Source of the DNA: Psychrobacter namhaensis
GTDB lineage: Bacteria; Pseudomonadota; Gammaproteobacteria; Pseudomonadales; Moraxellaceae
Direction of reading: 5' to 3'
DNA: 64,000 nt
Assembly: GCF_016107545.1 (NCBI RefSeq)
Contig: NZ_JABASS010000001.1
Location: 389,205-453,204, forward strand
How positions within the stretch are numbered: the first letter of the stretch is position 1; each line of letters starts with the position of its first letter. A program made the position numbers and the translations under genes. The notes beneath the pieces are model-generated. The model worked only from the letters and a program-made list of their open reading frames with translations, was not told where the DNA came from and searched no databases. This document shows, one piece after another, positions 1 through 9,058 of this stretch.

Positions 1-477
1 CGATAGTCGCAGTGTAATTTGACGGGCTTCTTTACCATTCTCGTCATCACCTTGAGTCATATCAATAAACAAAATCGGCGGTGGTAGATAACTGACTGCA
101 CGACTTGGCCATTCAATGATGACCAGTGCATTTGGCTCATCCAGATACTCATCAAACCCTATAAAAGACAGCTCTTCTGGATCTTGCAGGCGATATAAAT
201 CAGCATGATAGACGGGCTTGGTTGTACCATCCTCTTGCAGAATACTATAAGGCTCAACCAACGTATAAGTTGGACTTTTTACCGCATCTTTATGTCCCAG
301 CGCCTGTAACCAATAGCGCGTCAGGGTGGTCTTACCTGCACCCAAATCTCCTGCCAGCCAGACACTACCGCTCAAGGACAAAGCGGCCAACTGGCTAGCC
401 AAGGCTTTCGTATCGTCTTCAGAATGCAGTGTCAGTGTTTGCAAGCTGCTTTCGTCTTTTAAACTGTTGTTAGGCAT
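1..477 (-). CDS. tsaE: TsaE, tRNA threonylcarbamoyladenosine (t6A) ATPase, 3' end cut by window edge
   Basis: TsaE is the small ATPase that works with TsaB and TsaD to place threonylcarbamoyl on A37 of ANN-decoding tRNAs in the cytoplasm. The gene reads from ATG at 477 leftward for 159 codons without a stop and runs off the window. A Walker A motif, GDLGAGKTT, is at about residues 43-51. It is followed by the family's SPTYTLVEPY segment and HADLYRL and IIEWPSR motifs, in the usual order. The start codon lies inside the last codons of queD (8-bp overlap), so the two are probably translationally coupled. Only the C-terminus is missing. The identification is secure. Confidence 0.93.
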   Translation of the reverse strand, partial: MPNNSLKDESSLQTLTLHSEDDTKALASQLAALSLSGSVWLAGDLGAGKTTLTRYWLQALGHKDAVKSPTYTLVEPYSILQEDGTTKPVYHADLYRLQDPEELSFIGFDEYLDEPNALVIIEWPSRAVSYLPPPILFIDMTQGDDENGKEARQITLRLS

Positions 478-1072
478 CTGGCTGCACCTGCATGGTCACT
501 GATGGGTTCACAAAACGCTCACCGCGAATCAACTTGGCATATAGCTCAGGATCATGCCACTCCGCACAAACTTGCTCGCTAAATGCAAATTCCTCTAAAG
601 TCAGTTTGCCCATTTGCTCATTGGCAACATCATCAGCAAAGCACTGGGCATAACCCGTTGCGGTTTCGTGTGCAATTACCGAATAAACGCTAACGTCTGT
701 CTCACCGTTTTGCATTTGGGTTTGTTTTAGAATTTCTTGTGCCCAAAAGAATATCACTCGTGAAAACTGCTCTGCTGATGGTGACACGGGTAAGCTTATC
801 CAGCGTGCACTGAATTTTTTGCAAGCTGCAATATATTCAGGATCGTCTTTGTTCCAAAAACAAATCGCATGATCAAAGCTATCAATAATGTCTTTAATCG
901 AAGATTTTAACAGACCAAAATCATAGACCATCTGCCCATGATCTAAGCGGGTGGCTTCTAGAATCAGCTCAATCTGATAGCTGTGACCATGGATAGAGTG
1001 TTTGCAGCGCTCAGAGCTACAGTTACGAACGATGTGAGCATTTTCAAACTTAAACAGTTTACGGATACGCAT
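470..1072 (-). CDS. queD: 6-carboxytetrahydropterin synthase (QueD/PTPS family)
   Basis: QueD-family enzymes convert dihydroneopterin triphosphate to 6-carboxytetrahydropterin on the way to queuosine and other 7-deazaguanines. Counting from the ATG at 1072, the zinc ligands are H13, H28 and H30 (HGHSY), with the catalytic Cys at C23 and the downstream FDHA motif in place. The frame extends three codons further to a TTG at 1081, but neither start has a clear ribosome site and the ATG is the simpler choice. At 200 residues it is longer than the compact ~120-residue QueD, because of a longer middle and C-terminal part. That resembles the larger variants seen in gammaproteobacteria. It overlaps tsaE by 8 bp. 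Confidence 0.85.
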   Translation of the reverse strand: MRIRKLFKFENAHIVRNCSSERCKHSIHGHSYQIELILEATRLDHGQMVYDFGLLKSSIKDIIDSFDHAICFWNKDDPEYIAACKKFSARWISLPVSPSAEQFSRVIFFWAQEILKQTQMQNGETDVSVYSVIAHETATGYAQCFADDVANEQMGKLTLEEFAFSEQVCAEWHDPELYAKLIRGERFVNPSVTMQVQPDA

Positions 1073-1236
1073 AATAATCAATCAACCAGAACAGTAAGCA
1101 TCTTTGTGCTAAATAAGAGTTGGCCGCCTCTACTCATCGGCTTGTTGTTTATTATAGCAAATCGCCGTGTATCCGTAAGTAAGCACTTATGAATACGCGT
1201 ATTGATTGAACGAATCAACCAGACTTATCTTTTAAA

Positions 1237-1569
1237 CTAGGTACTGCGCGGCGCGAACATAATAATCGCCATGCCAAGCAGTGCCACCGCAGAGCCTAAT
1301 ATGTCCCAGGTGGTTGGCCGAATACCATTTACCGTCCATAACCAAATAATTGCCATAACGACATACACCCCACCATAAGCGGCATACACTCTGCCTACCG
1401 CGGTTGGATGCAATGTCAGCAGCCAGACAAATGCCGCCAAACTAAGCGCGCCAGGTATCAGTAGCCATATAGACTTACCTTCTCGTAGCCATAGATAAGG
1501 CAGATAACAACCGACAATCTCTGCTAGTGCCGTCAGTGCAAAAAGCCCAACTGTCTTTAACTCAGACAA
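1237..1569 (-). CDS. YnfA-family (UPF0060) small inner-membrane protein
   Basis: This 110-residue protein has four hydrophobic helices and the YnfA family pattern ([37 protein letters not shown]). YnfA proteins resemble small multidrug resistance exporters, and their physiological substrate is uncertain. Translation begins at a TTG (1567-1569). A strong GAGGAG ribosome site (1579-1584) lies inside the last codons of the upstream PhzF-type gene, which supports this rare start codon and translational coupling. Only 6 bp separate the two genes. Family assignment is firm; transport function is inferred. Confidence 0.88.
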   Translation of the reverse strand: MSELKTVGLFALTALAEIVGCYLPYLWLREGKSIWLLIPGALSLAAFVWLLTLHPTAVGRVYAAYGGVYVVMAIIWLWTVNGIRPTTWDILGSAVALLGMAIIMFAPRST

Positions 1570-1575
1570 AGCCGA

Positions 1576-2388
1576 TTACTCCTCAACTGTGATAAAACCC
1601 GTCAGATACTGTACGGCGTTGCCAGAAATAAACACTCTATCGCCTACAACCGCACAGTCTAGAACCCCGCCTCGACTTGAGGCTTGATACGCAACCAACT
1701 CATTTTTCTCCAAACGCTCGGCCCATAACGGTGCAAGTCCAGTATGTACCGACCCAGTTACGGGATCTTCACCGCCCCCATTCTCTGGCCAAAAATATCG
1801 CGATATAAAATCATACTTATGATAAGTATCCGATTCAGCTTGACAAGTCACTACCACATTTAATGGTAACAGCTTTTTTAGCTTCTCATTATCCCGGACG
1901 ACGTTTAACACATCAGACTCAGCGTTATAAATGACAAAGTACGCTTGATTATTTCTGTAAATATCAACAGGCGCAACAGAAAGGCCAGATAATAGACTAT
2001 CAGGAATGCTATCAACTTTTTCAGGCATCTTGTTTGGGAAATCCATTTGGATCTTTCCAGTCTCTGTTTGTACGATTGTCAAAACACCAACCGCTTTGGC
2101 CGAAAACTTGATAGACGCCGCCGTAGGGTTCTTCTTAAACAAAACAAAGGCTGATGCCAACGTCGCATGACCACAAAAAGCAATCTCGGTGGAGGGTGAA
2201 AACCAGCGAATGTGATAGATTCCTTTATCATCAGCAACGATAAAAGCAGTTTCAGACAGATTGTTTTCAAAAGCAATAGACTGCATTAAATCATCACTTA
2301 ACCAATAATCTGTGATAATAACCGCAGCAGAGTTGCCTTTAAACACAGTGTCAGTAAAGGCATCGATGACATTAACTTCTAATTGCAT
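1576..2388 (-). CDS. PhzF-family isomerase-like protein
   Basis: This 270-residue protein belongs to the PhzF/diaminopimelate-epimerase fold family. It has the N-terminal VIDAFTDTVFKGNSAAV segment with the GN pair, the catalytic Glu in NNLSETAFI (about residue 46), the FCGHATLASAFVLF motif, and a C-terminal half with GGGEDPVTGSVH. No phenazine genes are nearby, so the substrate is unknown. Most stand-alone homologues of this kind are uncharacterised isomerases. It is the first gene of a two-gene unit with the YnfA-type gene. Its own upstream region (2389-2580) shows no regulatory motif I can name. Confidence 0.88.
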   Translation of the reverse strand: MQLEVNVIDAFTDTVFKGNSAAVIITDYWLSDDLMQSIAFENNLSETAFIVADDKGIYHIRWFSPSTEIAFCGHATLASAFVLFKKNPTAASIKFSAKAVGVLTIVQTETGKIQMDFPNKMPEKVDSIPDSLLSGLSVAPVDIYRNNQAYFVIYNAESDVLNVVRDNEKLKKLLPLNVVVTCQAESDTYHKYDFISRYFWPENGGGEDPVTGSVHTGLAPLWAERLEKNELVAYQASSRGGVLDCAVVGDRVFISGNAVQYLTGFITVEE

Positions 2389-2581
2389 TTGATAGTCTCG
2401 TTTTAATTGTTTGTAGTGTGATATGTGTTATTACTGGGAAACTGGTGACCTTATAGACAAAAAGTTTACGATAACAATAGTCTTCACTGGACTGATGATA
2501 GATAGTAGCAAAAACACAATCATGCCGCATTGAAAAATTATCATCCTAGTGAGGGATGATATTCGAATACTATCAGCCAAG

Positions 2582-2614
2582 AAAAAAGCCTATCCATAAC
2601 AGATAGGCTTTTTT
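2582..2614. terminator. Rho-independent terminator, bidirectional
   Basis: A GCCTATC/GATAGGC stem with a short loop is flanked by A-runs on the left and T-runs on the right. It lies 20 bp after the stop of the minus-strand carboxynorspermidine dehydrogenase gene, and that is the gene it most likely terminates. Confidence 0.85.
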
Positions 2615-2633
2615 ATACCTAAGACAATTTTAC

Positions 2634-3908
2634 TTAAATATCAAACTCAAGTGCTCTATCACCTTCGCTGTCTTTGATACGCGTTGGCAAGCCAATCTTA
2701 TTGAGCAGATTGATAAAGGGCTTGGCATCAAGCTCTTCGACGTTGACCATCTTACCCGCATCCCACTCGCCAGTCGCGACGAGCATGGCAGCGGCGACAG
2801 GTGGCACGCCTGCGGTATAAGAGATACCTTGGCTACCAACCTCATTATAAGCGTCTTTATGGTCGGAGACATTATAGATAAACACCTCGGTCTCAACGCC
2901 ATTAATCTTGCCTTTAACCTTGTCACCAATGCAAGTCTTGCCAGTGTAGTTCGGTGCCAGCGAGCTTGGGTCTGGTAGTACTGCTTTGACGACTTTTAAC
3001 GGAATCACTTCTTGGCCTTCAGCGGTCATCACAGGCTGCTCAGACAATAGCCCTAAGTTTTGTAGCACGGTAAAGACATTGATATAGTGCTCACCAAAGC
3101 CCATCCAAAAACGAATGTTTGGCACATCCAAATTAGCTGACAAAGAATGCACTTCATCATGACCACTTAGGTAGCTGTTTTGCACACCAACCACTGGCAA
3201 ATCGTCAGTACGTTTGACTTCAAACATCTTATTAGACTGCCACTTGCTGTCCTGCCACGAGTAAACCGTACCGGTAAATTCACGGAAGTTAATCTCAGGA
3301 TCAAAATTGGTGGCGAAATATTTCCCGTGACTGCCAGCATTAATATCGATGATGTCAATGTCGGTCACCGAGCCTGCATCCATCATGTCATAGCCAAGAC
3401 GCGCATACGCATTGACCATACCAGGATCGAAGCCTGCGCCTAAGATAGCCGTGACATTATTGTCCGCACAGCGATCGCGACGTTGCCATTCATAATTACC
3501 ATACCATGGCGGCGTCTCACAAATCTTGCGTGGATCTTCATGAATAGCGGTATCAATATACGCCGCGCCTGTCTCGATACAAGCTTCTAGTACTGTCATA
3601 TTGATAAATGCCGAACCGACATTAATGACGATTTGAACACCTGTGTCTTGAATCAGATTTATTAGCGCTTCGGTGTCCATCGCATCAACTTGATGCGTGT
3701 GCAACACGGCAGGCTCTTTGAAGCTATTTTTCTCTTTCACACTTTGAGCGATGGCATCGCACTTGTCTTGCGTACGTGAGGCGATATGAATCTCGCCAAG
3801 CACATCATTATGCATCGCACACTTATGCGCGACTACTTGAGCGACACCGCCTGCTCCGATGATCAGTACGTCTTTTTTGTTGGGCTTAATTTGTTGGTTT
3901 GTGTTCAA
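2634..3908 (-). CDS. Carboxynorspermidine dehydrogenase (saccharopine dehydrogenase family)
   Basis: This enzyme reductively condenses L-aspartate semialdehyde with 1,3-diaminopropane (or putrescine) to give carboxy(nor)spermidine. NspC, encoded just upstream, then decarboxylates the product. The protein has 424 residues. It has an N-terminal Rossmann NAD(P) motif (IIGAGGVAQVV, residues 16-26) followed by SRTQDKC, and the CANSDH-type segments GAAYIDTAIHEDP and GAGFDPGMVNAYA. The start codon is TTG at 3906-3908, supported by a strong AAAGGAGG ribosome site about 8 nt upstream. It lies downstream of nspC with a 275-bp gap that contains a perfect hairpin. The pairing with nspC makes this call strong over lysine metabolism. 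Confidence 0.88.
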   Translation of the reverse strand: MNTNQQIKPNKKDVLIIGAGGVAQVVAHKCAMHNDVLGEIHIASRTQDKCDAIAQSVKEKNSFKEPAVLHTHQVDAMDTEALINLIQDTGVQIVINVGSAFINMTVLEACIETGAAYIDTAIHEDPRKICETPPWYGNYEWQRRDRCADNNVTAILGAGFDPGMVNAYARLGYDMMDAGSVTDIDIIDINAGSHGKYFATNFDPEINFREFTGTVYSWQDSKWQSNKMFEVKRTDDLPVVGVQNSYLSGHDEVHSLSANLDVPNIRFWMGFGEHYINVFTVLQNLGLLSEQPVMTAEGQEVIPLKVVKAVLPDPSSLAPNYTGKTCIGDKVKGKINGVETEVFIYNVSDHKDAYNEVGSQGISYTAGVPPVAAAMLVATGEWDAGKMVNVEELDAKPFINLLNKIGLPTRIKDSEGDRALEFDI

Positions 3909-4022
3909 TGAACAATCCTCCTTTGTGTCCCTGTCGATACCATTGATTGCGGCTATGCAAAACAGAAACGAGTGAATGATATGCGTGAATTAAAAAGGAA
4001 GACCGAGGAAAACCCACGCACC

Positions 4023-4057
4023 CGTCGAGCAAATAACCCTCTCGTATTTGCTCGACG
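4023..4057. repeat. Perfect 13-bp inverted repeat (9-nt loop) in the leader of the carboxynorspermidine dehydrogenase gene
   Basis: The left arm CGTCGAGCAAATA (4023-4035) and right arm TATTTGCTCGACG (4045-4057) are exact reverse complements around a 9-nt loop. No T-run follows on the minus strand, and only a loose T-rich patch follows on the plus strand. It is therefore not a typical intrinsic terminator for either flanking gene. It sits 115 bp upstream of the dehydrogenase start and 127 bp after the nspC stop. It could be an operator, an mRNA processing hairpin, or a weak attenuator. Confidence 0.6.
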
Positions 4058-4183
4058 CGATTATAACAATTTTTATTCCCTTATCGGTAAAAAATAATGC
4101 AGAAAAAACACCTGTATTACATTCACCCTTCATTGATCCTAAACCTTTGTTTTTAATAGGTAAAAAACCGTGAAACCTGAATA

Positions 4184-5416
4184 CTAAGACAAACTGGCTT
4201 TATAGTCTTGATAATTAAATTCGCGCTGAATATCAAGGCTGCCATCTAGGCGCCGAATCACAATTGCAGGCATGTTGACCCCATTAAACCAGTTTTTCTT
4301 AACCATGGTATAGCCTGCCGCATTGCCAAACGCGATTTTATCGCCTATTTGCAAGTTAGCGGGTAAAGTATATTCACCAAAGATATCCCCTGCCAAACAA
4401 GAGCGACCATAGATGATTGTATTGTCTGATACATCCGCTGTCTTATTCATATCGACAGGTGAGATACTCATCGCTTCGGCATTAATAGCAGCAATGGGGG
4501 CTGACTCGCGATAAATTAATAAATCAAGCATGTGCGCCTCAATAGAGGCATCAACGACAGCCAAGTTCTTGTCGTTGTGCATGGTGTCTAACACGGTCGT
4601 GACCAGTGAGCCCGCACCATGGATACTCGCCTCCCCCGGTTCAAGGTAGACTTGCACGCCATAGGTTTCGCTAAAATCTTTTAATCTTTTAGCAAGTTTC
4701 TCTAGCGGATAGTCAGGAGCGATAAAGTGAATACCGCCGCCCAAACTGACCCAATCAAGCTGCTGCAAAACATCACCAAATCTGTCTTCAATGTCGGCCA
4801 AGCTCTTGCTAAAAGCCTCAAAGCTGTCATTCTCGCAGTTGTTATGAATCATCACACCCGTAATATCGCCAAGCACCGCTTTAATCTTATCTTTGTTGTA
4901 CTCACCCAGACGGCTAAAAGGACGGGCGGGATCAGCAATGATGAATGACGAATTGCTGGTTTTAGGGTTCAGTCGCAGACCTATTGGTATATTTTGCGCC
5001 GCAGCTTGATCTTTAAAAGCGTGCAATTGCGAGATTGAGTTAAAGATAATTTTATCGGCATAGCTCAGCACTTCAGGAATTTCATCTGCGCTATACGCCA
5101 CACTATACGCATGCGTTTCTTTTTTATTTTGGCCACGCTCTTCGCCTTTATTATTGGTATTATTACCAAAGGTCTCATGACCCAAACGTACTTCATTTAA
5201 TGAAGAGGAGGTCGTGCCATGCAAAAAGGGACTCATAACATCAAACACGCCCCACGTAGCAAAACATTTGAGCGCCAGCAGGGCTTTAGCGCCTGACAGC
5301 TCGCACAGGCGGGCGATAACCTGCATATTGGCGACTATTGCCGCCTCATCCAGTAGATAATAAGGCGTTGCCGGCAATGATAAATGGGTGGTGTTTACTG
5401 AGTTTTTTGGATTCAT
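4184..5416 (-). CDS. nspC: Carboxynorspermidine decarboxylase NspC
   Basis: NspC is a PLP-dependent alanine-racemase-fold decarboxylase that makes norspermidine or spermidine from its carboxy form. The PLP lysine is K50 in LALKCFATWGVFD. GTTSSSLNEVRLG, HNNCEN, WVSLGGGIHF, YLEPGEA, the CLAGD catalytic Cys region and AGYTMVKKNWFNG all match the family. At 410 residues it is longer than the Vibrio type as I remember it. Two extra segments explain this: a hydrophilic stretch at about residues 85-99, rich in Asn, Lys, Glu and Gln, and a second at about residues 318-335. An AGGTAAC-like ribosome site precedes the ATG. It is transcribed before the dehydrogenase. Confidence 0.92.
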   Translation of the reverse strand: MNPKNSVNTTHLSLPATPYYLLDEAAIVANMQVIARLCELSGAKALLALKCFATWGVFDVMSPFLHGTTSSSLNEVRLGHETFGNNTNNKGEERGQNKKETHAYSVAYSADEIPEVLSYADKIIFNSISQLHAFKDQAAAQNIPIGLRLNPKTSNSSFIIADPARPFSRLGEYNKDKIKAVLGDITGVMIHNNCENDSFEAFSKSLADIEDRFGDVLQQLDWVSLGGGIHFIAPDYPLEKLAKRLKDFSETYGVQVYLEPGEASIHGAGSLVTTVLDTMHNDKNLAVVDASIEAHMLDLLIYRESAPIAAINAEAMSISPVDMNKTADVSDNTIIYGRSCLAGDIFGEYTLPANLQIGDKIAFGNAAGYTMVKKNWFNGVNMPAIVIRRLDGSLDIQREFNYQDYKASLS

Positions 5417-5506
5417 AATAGGTTACCTAATAGTCGCTGTCGGCGTCATGACAGACATAAATATTTGCGCTATAGTAGACTAAATCCATCATAATTAGAA
5501 TATGTT

Positions 5507-6172
5507 ATGTCATTATCAACTGATTATTCCACCGCCAGCAGTCAAGAAAATTTATCGCAAATTGATCCAAAAAATATTCCTTTAGACCATCTGAATCCTG
5601 ATGCTCGGGCGGTCTTGGATTTTTGGTTTGATAAAGACAATGAACCATATTGGTTTGCCAAAAATGATCAATTTGATCAGCAGATACATGATAAATTTGG
5701 CACAATTTGGCAGGCCGCAAAACAGGGTGAGTGCGTGACTTGGCGAAATACAGAAGTCTCAAAAGACAGTAACAGCTCAATCACCGCTTTGGCTGGGCGC
5801 TTGGCAGAAATCATTGTCTTAGATCAGTTTTCACGTAACCTACATCGCGGTCAAGCGTGTGCCTTTGCGCAAGACAATATGGCAGTAGTATTGGCACAAG
5901 AAGCGGTCCAACAGCCGCATTTTGATACACTACCGATGGAGTGGCGCCAGTTTATCATCATGCCGTTTATGCACTCAGAATCACTGTGGATTCATGAGCG
6001 GTATCTGCCACTGTTTGAACAGCTACAAGACGCTGTAACGCTGGACTTTGAACACCGTCACAAAGATATTATCGAGCAGTTTGGACGTTATCCTCATCGT
6101 AATGACACGTTGGACCGCGAGTCAACTGACGAAGAAGAAGCCTTCTTACAGCAGCCAGACTCGTCGTTTTAG
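5507..6172 (+). CDS. DUF924 family protein (TPR-like alpha-helical)
   Basis: This 221-residue protein matches the DUF924 pattern: an N-terminal VLDFWFDKD...YWFAKNDQFD segment, then LAGRLAEIIVLDQFSRNLHRG and EWRQFIIMPFMHSESL, ending in FGRYPHRN. Members are soluble and all-helical with a tetratricopeptide-like fold, and have no established biochemical function. It is divergent from nspC, with starts 90 bp apart, and stands alone. The first 25 residues are not part of the conserved domain. The family call is confident; the role is unknown. Confidence 0.88.
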   Translation: MSLSTDYSTASSQENLSQIDPKNIPLDHLNPDARAVLDFWFDKDNEPYWFAKNDQFDQQIHDKFGTIWQAAKQGECVTWRNTEVSKDSNSSITALAGRLAEIIVLDQFSRNLHRGQACAFAQDNMAVVLAQEAVQQPHFDTLPMEWRQFIIMPFMHSESLWIHERYLPLFEQLQDAVTLDFEHRHKDIIEQFGRYPHRNDTLDRESTDEEEAFLQQPDSSF

Positions 6173-6293
6173 TCTTGTAACTACGAGGATAAGATTATTA
6201 AAAATTCCGTGCTATTGATAGCTGGTGTATCAGCTTTAAAAATTAAAGTAGCTACTTAGGCTATTGATAAAAAGAACCAACATCAATTTGACG

Positions 6294-7181
6294 TTAGTTT
6301 TCAAGCGCCTTTCTTACTGGCGCAAAACTGCGTCTGTGCGCAGTTAGTACGCCATACGTCCCAATGGCTTCCATGTGTGCCCGTGTCGGATAACCTTTGT
6401 GTTTGGCAATGCCATATTCTGGGTGCTCGGCATCAAGGGCATACATGGTTTTATCGCGACTGACTTTTGCCAAGATACTGGCCGCTGCAATACTGGTATG
6501 ACGCGCGTCACCCTTCACCCAAGCTTGGCAATCAATAGCCGATTTTTTTATGCCTATTTCATCAAGCATTGCATAATCTAAATCAGGGCAACGATTGCCG
6601 TCATACAGTACCTGAATTTGAGCATGGTGTTTCATTTGAGACGCTGTATGACTGGTTTCAATCCTATCTGTAATAAGATGCGTGACGATTTCCTCCAATA
6701 ACACTTCCGTACATAAACGCATGCCAAGCATCGTCGCTTGCAGTATATTGACCTGATCAATCACCGCAGCTGGTATCTCAGCGACGACACAGCCAATAGC
6801 GTGCTGCTTAACCAAGGGATAAAGAACATCTCGCTTTTTTTCACTCAACTGCTTAGAGTCCGTCAGTATAGATAATGGCGTATTTTTGAGGGGCTGCCTC
6901 TCAATCAGTCCTGACCATGCCGCAGGTAATATAGCAGCAGCCACATTGACACTACCTAATAGCGGTCCGCGCCCTGCTTCATCAACGCCAATCTGTAGCG
7001 GTGTTTGCTCCCCGCTCTCTGCTGCATTGACCAAATACTGAGCGCGCAGCTCAGAGATATTCAGTTGACCCGACAAGTGGATGGGCGCTGCCAGTTGGAC
7101 ATATTGGCCTTTGATGTCAACTTGCTCAATACTAACGGCGATTGGTGTCATACAATTTTCTATCAAGGGCGGATTACTCAT
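6294..7181 (-). CDS. rnhB: Ribonuclease HII
   Basis: RNase HII removes ribonucleotides and RNA primers from RNA-DNA hybrids. The catalytic residues lie in [11 protein letters not shown] (D67, E68), [12 protein letters not shown] (D108) and the [21 protein letters not shown] block. The protein has 295 residues, against roughly 200 for a typical RNase HII, because about 60 residues precede the catalytic domain. That N-terminal extension is not obviously a known domain. It follows lpxB on the same strand with a 74-bp gap, the classical lpxB-rnhB linkage of gammaproteobacteria. Confidence 0.93.
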   Translation of the reverse strand: MSNPPLIENCMTPIAVSIEQVDIKGQYVQLAAPIHLSGQLNISELRAQYLVNAAESGEQTPLQIGVDEAGRGPLLGSVNVAAAILPAAWSGLIERQPLKNTPLSILTDSKQLSEKKRDVLYPLVKQHAIGCVVAEIPAAVIDQVNILQATMLGMRLCTEVLLEEIVTHLITDRIETSHTASQMKHHAQIQVLYDGNRCPDLDYAMLDEIGIKKSAIDCQAWVKGDARHTSIAAASILAKVSRDKTMYALDAEHPEYGIAKHKGYPTRAHMEAIGTYGVLTAHRRSFAPVRKALEN

Positions 7182-7255
7182 AGCGTTGGGGTGTCTTTTT
7201 ATTCATAGAACGGGTGTTTATTAGTAGAACGGAACAGATTATGCGCCATTGCACA

Positions 7256-8563
7256 TTAGGCTTTATGACCACCTTGAATAAACCATTGCTCAATCACGCT
7301 ATGAGCAGGGTCGTGGTTACTTTGCTGTTGTAATAGTTGCTTTGTGGCTACTAGGTCTTTTAATTGCTCAGCGTAGGCACGGGGCTGCATTAGGCGCATG
7401 ACCGTACGGCAAATATTATCACCACTCGCCTGTTCTTGAATAAGTTCAGGAACGATCGCTGTGTCAGCTAAAATATTGGGCAATGCAACATAAGGCACTT
7501 TTACCAAGCGCTTCGCAATTTGATAGGTCATTTGGTTTAACTGATAAACCACCACCATCGGTCGCTCAAGTAACATCGCTTCTAACGTTGCCGTACCAGA
7601 GGCCAGCATAACAACATCAGAGGCCGCCATCGCCTGCTGACTAAAGGCTGGCTGACTATCATCATAGACCACAGCGATAGCGGCACGCAGCTGCTCTGAG
7701 CGCCGATCAATGACATCTTGGACGATATATTGATGGTTTTGATCGACGGTAGGAATGATAAAACACAGCTTTGGATCTAACAATATAAGCTTTTGGATAC
7801 CATCCAGCATCAATGGCAAAATCGCTGTGATTTCGCCGCGCCGTGAGCCTGGCATCACACAAATCAGCTGGCTGACGTCATCAAACCGTTCAATAAAAAA
7901 CTGCTGCAAGCCGTCATTGTGCCAGACCAGCTCGCTACGGCGCTGATTGATAGGCGTGTCTAACAAGGTTTGATCAATAGTACGAAGTAGCGGATGGCCG
8001 ACACAGATCGCTGGATGGTTATGGCGCTCATAAACTGACAGCTCAAACGGGAACAAGCACAACACCAGATTGGTCGCCGCTTTAATATTATGAATACGTG
8101 ACTCACGCCATGCCCAAATAGAGGGACTGACATACTGCACACAAAATATGCCTTGAGGCTTTAGCTTCTTAGACACTCGCAGATTAAAATCGGGCGCATC
8201 AATACCAATAAACCAATCAATATCAGCCGCATCAAACGCCGTTAATAGCTCACGGCGGGCTTTGAGCAAATCGGGCAGCTGCGCCATGACTTCCACCAAA
8301 CCCATCACTGCCAGACGCGCTAACGGAAAAATACTTTGCAGTCCTTGCGCTTGCATCTTGGTGCCGCCCACACCCACCCAGACAATGTCATCACGTAGAT
8401 TATTCATCTGCTGCATAAAGTCCGCGCCCAAACTGTCACCCGACACTTCACCAGCGACGATACCGATGACGAGCGGCGCATCTTTTGATTGGAGCAATTG
8501 AGGGTAAGTCGCTGTCTCGCCGGTTAAATCAGTATGTTCATCAAAGGTAGCAGAATCGGTCAT
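7256..8563 (-). CDS. lpxB: Lipid-A-disaccharide synthase
   Basis: LpxB joins UDP-diacylglucosamine and lipid X to form the lipid A disaccharide at the inner face of the cytoplasmic membrane. The 435-residue protein has the GEVSGDSLGADFM N-terminal motif, the GIDAPDFN and SPSIWAWRESR segments, the VGHPL motif and the CVMPGSRRGEI and SGTATLEAML C-terminal elements of this GT19 enzyme. About 28 residues precede the domain. It is the first gene of an lpxB-rnhB unit, and its upstream region contains a palindromic repeat element. Confidence 0.95.
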   Translation of the reverse strand: MTDSATFDEHTDLTGETATYPQLLQSKDAPLVIGIVAGEVSGDSLGADFMQQMNNLRDDIVWVGVGGTKMQAQGLQSIFPLARLAVMGLVEVMAQLPDLLKARRELLTAFDAADIDWFIGIDAPDFNLRVSKKLKPQGIFCVQYVSPSIWAWRESRIHNIKAATNLVLCLFPFELSVYERHNHPAICVGHPLLRTIDQTLLDTPINQRRSELVWHNDGLQQFFIERFDDVSQLICVMPGSRRGEITAILPLMLDGIQKLILLDPKLCFIIPTVDQNHQYIVQDVIDRRSEQLRAAIAVVYDDSQPAFSQQAMAASDVVMLASGTATLEAMLLERPMVVVYQLNQMTYQIAKRLVKVPYVALPNILADTAIVPELIQEQASGDNICRTVMRLMQPRAYAEQLKDLVATKQLLQQQSNHDPAHSVIEQWFIQGGHKA

Positions 8564-9058
8564 GACAAGTTCTCAATATTCAAAATTACAATGGGTACAA
8601 AATTTATGTTACTTAGATTATAACGTTTATGTCGTCATCATACGTGACGATGGCAAAAATAGCTAAATCCACCTATAGATTTTTTAACCATTGACCTATG
8701 TAAGGTGGCTGATAGGTCATCGTATAGTCAGTTCAGAATAAAAGTGGTACATCCGTGAATGGTATTCTACTAGTATAAATCTTCCTCGCTAGCGGTTCGC
8801 AAGCATGACAGAGACTTCTAAAATTCATATCAGCAGAACGGTTACCTTTTTAAAGTTAATCCACTACCGTCAGCAAAATTTTCAGCCTAAAAACCGCAAT
8901 CAGGCCGTTACGTTTATGCGTTAACGCTCTTAATTATAACTAAGTTTTGGTTTCGATATTCCAGTTAGCAGTCAATTAACTGCGCGACTGCCCTTGTCAA
9001 CCAACACTTTTGTCCGCATAATGAATATTCCTATAAATCAGCTAGATGATATATAACC
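8564..9058. other. 495-bp intergenic region between divergent lpxB and aroG
   Basis: No convincing ORF is present. It holds the promoters of both divergent genes, which I cannot place with confidence. It also holds a degenerate copy of a palindromic repeat (about 8768-8834), preceded by a GAATGGTATTC-containing flank that may belong to a larger repeat. Confidence 0.6.
8768..8834. repeat. Degenerate copy of the palindromic intergenic repeat
   Basis: Read on the minus strand, this stretch aligns along its whole length with the elements at 30295-30360 and 32749-32818. Shared features are a CTAGTATAAAT-type end, the GAGGAAGATTTATAC segment, a central CTCTGTC, and a matching opposite end. Its arms are only partly complementary, as expected for a decayed copy. 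Confidence 0.55.
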
